6,131 nt of DNA from Treponema sp. (GTDB lineage Bacteria > Spirochaetota > Spirochaetia > Treponematales > Breznakiellaceae). Positions 5,040-6,131 of this stretch are shown here, piece by piece. Below the pieces are notes generated by a model that did not search any database, had not been told where the DNA came from, and saw only the letters and a list, made by a program, of their open reading frames with translations. How positions within the stretch are numbered: position 1 is the stretch's first letter; each line of letters begins with the position of its first letter. The position numbers and the translations under genes are program-made. The stretch is from assembly GCA_031273835.1 (NCBI GenBank), contig JAISRD010000230.1:1-6131 (forward strand). The letters are read 5' to 3'.

Positions 5040-5954
5040 TTAGGGAAATACCTCCACCGGTACGGGGTTTCCCGCTTTTTTAAGGGCCCTCCGCAACAGT
5101 TCCGCCCGTTCCTCAAGAAACGCCGCCGGAGCCGCTTCGGCCAGGGGATCCTCCGGCGCGGGCCGGGCCTTGCTGTAGATCTGCACGCCCCGCAGGCCCG
5201 CCGGTACGGAACCGGCCCGCGGGGCGGCGGTTCCCCCGGAAAGAAGGGCCAATTCCGTAAGAAGCCCTGTCCAGGCGGCGCTTTCCTCCGGCTGGGGCAG
5301 GAGGCCCTTTACCCTGCAAAGCATGGTCTGCACCGTAAAGGGAGCGCCCCCCGCGGCAAAATCCCGAATACGGGAAAGAAGCCGGCCGTGGGGAATGCCG
5401 GAACGGTCCATGGCCCCATACCAGGCTTCGGTGGCGGCATCAAGTTTAAGCCAGATTTGGAGGGCTGTTTCCGGATCGCGGGCGGCGGAACGGAGGGTTT
5501 CAAAGACGGCCCTGTCCAAAAGGCCCGATCCGTTGGTGATCACCACCAGTTGAACGCCGCCCTCCGGTTCATCCCGCGGCACGTTTCGTACTGCGGATTC
5601 CCTTCGTATCACAAACTCCGTTCTTGCGGCCGCCGCCCTTTTAAGGGCCTCGGTAAAGTGTTCCGACATGGTGGGTTCTCCGTTGCCGGAAAAACAAATA
5701 TCCCTTACGGGAATACGCCTTTCCTCCGCGTCACGAAGGGCGGAACGAAGGGCGGCCTCCATGATTTGAAGGTCAAAGCGTATATCCGTTTCAAACGGAA
5801 AGACCTCGCAGTAGGAACAGTCGAAGGAACAGACTTTGCGATCCGGGAAGAGGTTGATCCCCAGGGATAAACCCTTTGAACGGCGGGAATAAACGGGATA
5901 GACCATGGCCCCCCCTTCCCTGCTCCGGTGATCCTCCACAGCGCCTATCTGCAT
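5040..5954 (-). CDS. Radical SAM protein, COG0731 / TYW1-like type, function unknown
   Basis: A 304-residue iron-sulfur enzyme-family protein. VYPVYSRRSKGLSLGINLFP leads into the CxxxCxxC motif (C42, C46, C49) whose three cysteines hold the [4Fe-4S] cluster that cleaves S-adenosylmethionine. ICFSGNGEPT (to residue 95) is the SAM-binding GGE-like motif in the form usual for COG0731, followed by VVITNGSGL (137-145) and WLKLDAAT (168-175). COG0731 includes the archaeal wyosine enzyme TYW1, but bacterial members mostly have no proven substrate, so no reaction is assigned. The C-terminal third is rich in Ala, Gly and Pro. Start choice is uncertain. ATG 5966 has no ribosome binding site and overlaps a likely -10 box; ATG 5954 has GGAG 6 bases upstream and is used here; ATG 5906, preceded by a G7 run, would begin right at the conserved core. 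Confidence 0.9.
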   Translation of the reverse strand: MQIGAVEDHRSREGGAMVYPVYSRRSKGLSLGINLFPDRKVCSFDCSYCEVFPFETDIRFDLQIMEAALRSALRDAEERRIPVRDICFSGNGEPTMSEHFTEALKRAAAARTEFVIRRESAVRNVPRDEPEGGVQLVVITNGSGLLDRAVFETLRSAARDPETALQIWLKLDAATEAWYGAMDRSGIPHGRLLSRIRDFAAGGAPFTVQTMLCRVKGLLPQPEESAAWTGLLTELALLSGGTAAPRAGSVPAGLRGVQIYSKARPAPEDPLAEAAPAAFLEERAELLRRALKKAGNPVPVEVFP

Positions 5955-5964
5955 ATCCTGCTCC

Positions 5965-5994
5965 ATTTTAGACTAATTCTTTAATCAATATCAA
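5965..5994 (-). promoter_or_regulatory. Candidate promoter of the radical SAM gene
   Basis: On the minus strand: TTGATA (5994-5989), an 18-bp spacer, then TAAAAT (5970-5965). The -10 box overlaps the most upstream ATG (5966), so the mRNA would begin after it. That favours ATG 5954 or 5906. Confidence 0.4.
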
Positions 5995-6027
5995 CAAGTT
6001 AAGGCCATCCGCGCAGGGCATCGGCGT

Positions 6028-6117
6028 TTACTCTGAAAACAAAGCCTGATACAGGAAATCCGAATCCAGGGCGGCATGCATCATACGGCGTTTGGCACTG
6101 ACCCGTTTCTTTTCCAT
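6028..6117 (-). CDS. Very small or truncated hypothetical protein at the right edge
   Basis: A minus-strand frame ending at TAA (6030-6028). From ATG 6117 it encodes 29 residues, basic then acidic-hydrophobic (MEKKRVSAKRRMMHAAL then DSDFLYQALFSE). GAGGA (6130-6126) lies 8 bases upstream, a sensible ribosome binding site. A second in-frame ATG at 6123 is too close to that site. The frame also stays open to the window edge, so this could be the tail of a longer gene. I do not recognise it. It is on the same strand as the radical SAM gene, about 73 bp ahead of it. Confidence 0.35.
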   Translation of the reverse strand: MEKKRVSAKRRMMHAALDSDFLYQALFSE

Positions 6118-6131
6118 CCTCATTTTCCTCA

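Noticed and set aside
5388..5870. 160-residue plus-strand frame opposite the radical SAM gene
   Set aside because: A GC-driven shadow of a well-supported gene; its residues show no domain and it has no ribosome binding site context.
1..6131. CRISPR array, tRNA or rRNA gene
   Set aside because: No regularly spaced direct repeats, cloverleaf or ribosomal signature was seen on either strand.

Overview
The window looks like a piece of a spirochaete chromosome, most likely a gut treponeme such as those from termites. The evidence is indirect: a decayed integrase-type transposase of a kind I associate with those genomes, a single-domain hemerythrin, paired Rrf2 regulators, and a moderately GC-balanced sequence. 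This is inference from family resemblance, not a database match.

Layout. Bases 1-870 are accessory or decayed DNA. They hold the C-terminal end of a HicB-like antitoxin cut by the left edge, a stretch with only short open frames, and a transposase relic (about 446-798) with an internal deletion, two in-frame stops and a frameshift. The relic runs into a near-consensus sigma-70 promoter (-35 at 778-783, -10 at 801-806). That promoter reads into a three-gene polar amino-acid ABC importer: a lipoprotein binding protein (871-1713), a permease with an unusual N-terminal membrane extension (1781-2806) and an ATPase (2833-3609). A 14-bp perfect hairpin lies between the first two genes.

A bacteriohemerythrin (3686-4117) follows, with its own promoter placed so close to the ATG that the mRNA should be leaderless or nearly so. 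It overlaps by 8 bp the end of a convergent minus-strand pair of Rrf2-family regulators (4975-4110) joined by an ATGA stop/start overlap. The first Rrf2 keeps three cysteines spaced as in Fe-S-binding members. The second keeps only one. Their promoter carries an 18-bp inverted repeat over the -10/+1 region, a good candidate autoregulatory operator. Upstream on the same strand is a radical SAM protein of the COG0731 (TYW1-like) type (5954-5040), and at the right edge is a very small or truncated frame.

How the genes fit together. The importer is a self-contained uptake system for a polar amino acid of unknown identity. Hemerythrin binds O2 (and NO in some family members), and Fe-S Rrf2 proteins commonly sense NO, redox state or Fe-S status, so the middle of the window may be a small oxygen/NO-response module. 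Nothing here is a clearly new system. The most unusual points are the cysteine-plus/cysteine-minus Rrf2 tandem, the extended permease, the intra-operon hairpin, and the promoter that appears partly built from a dead transposase.
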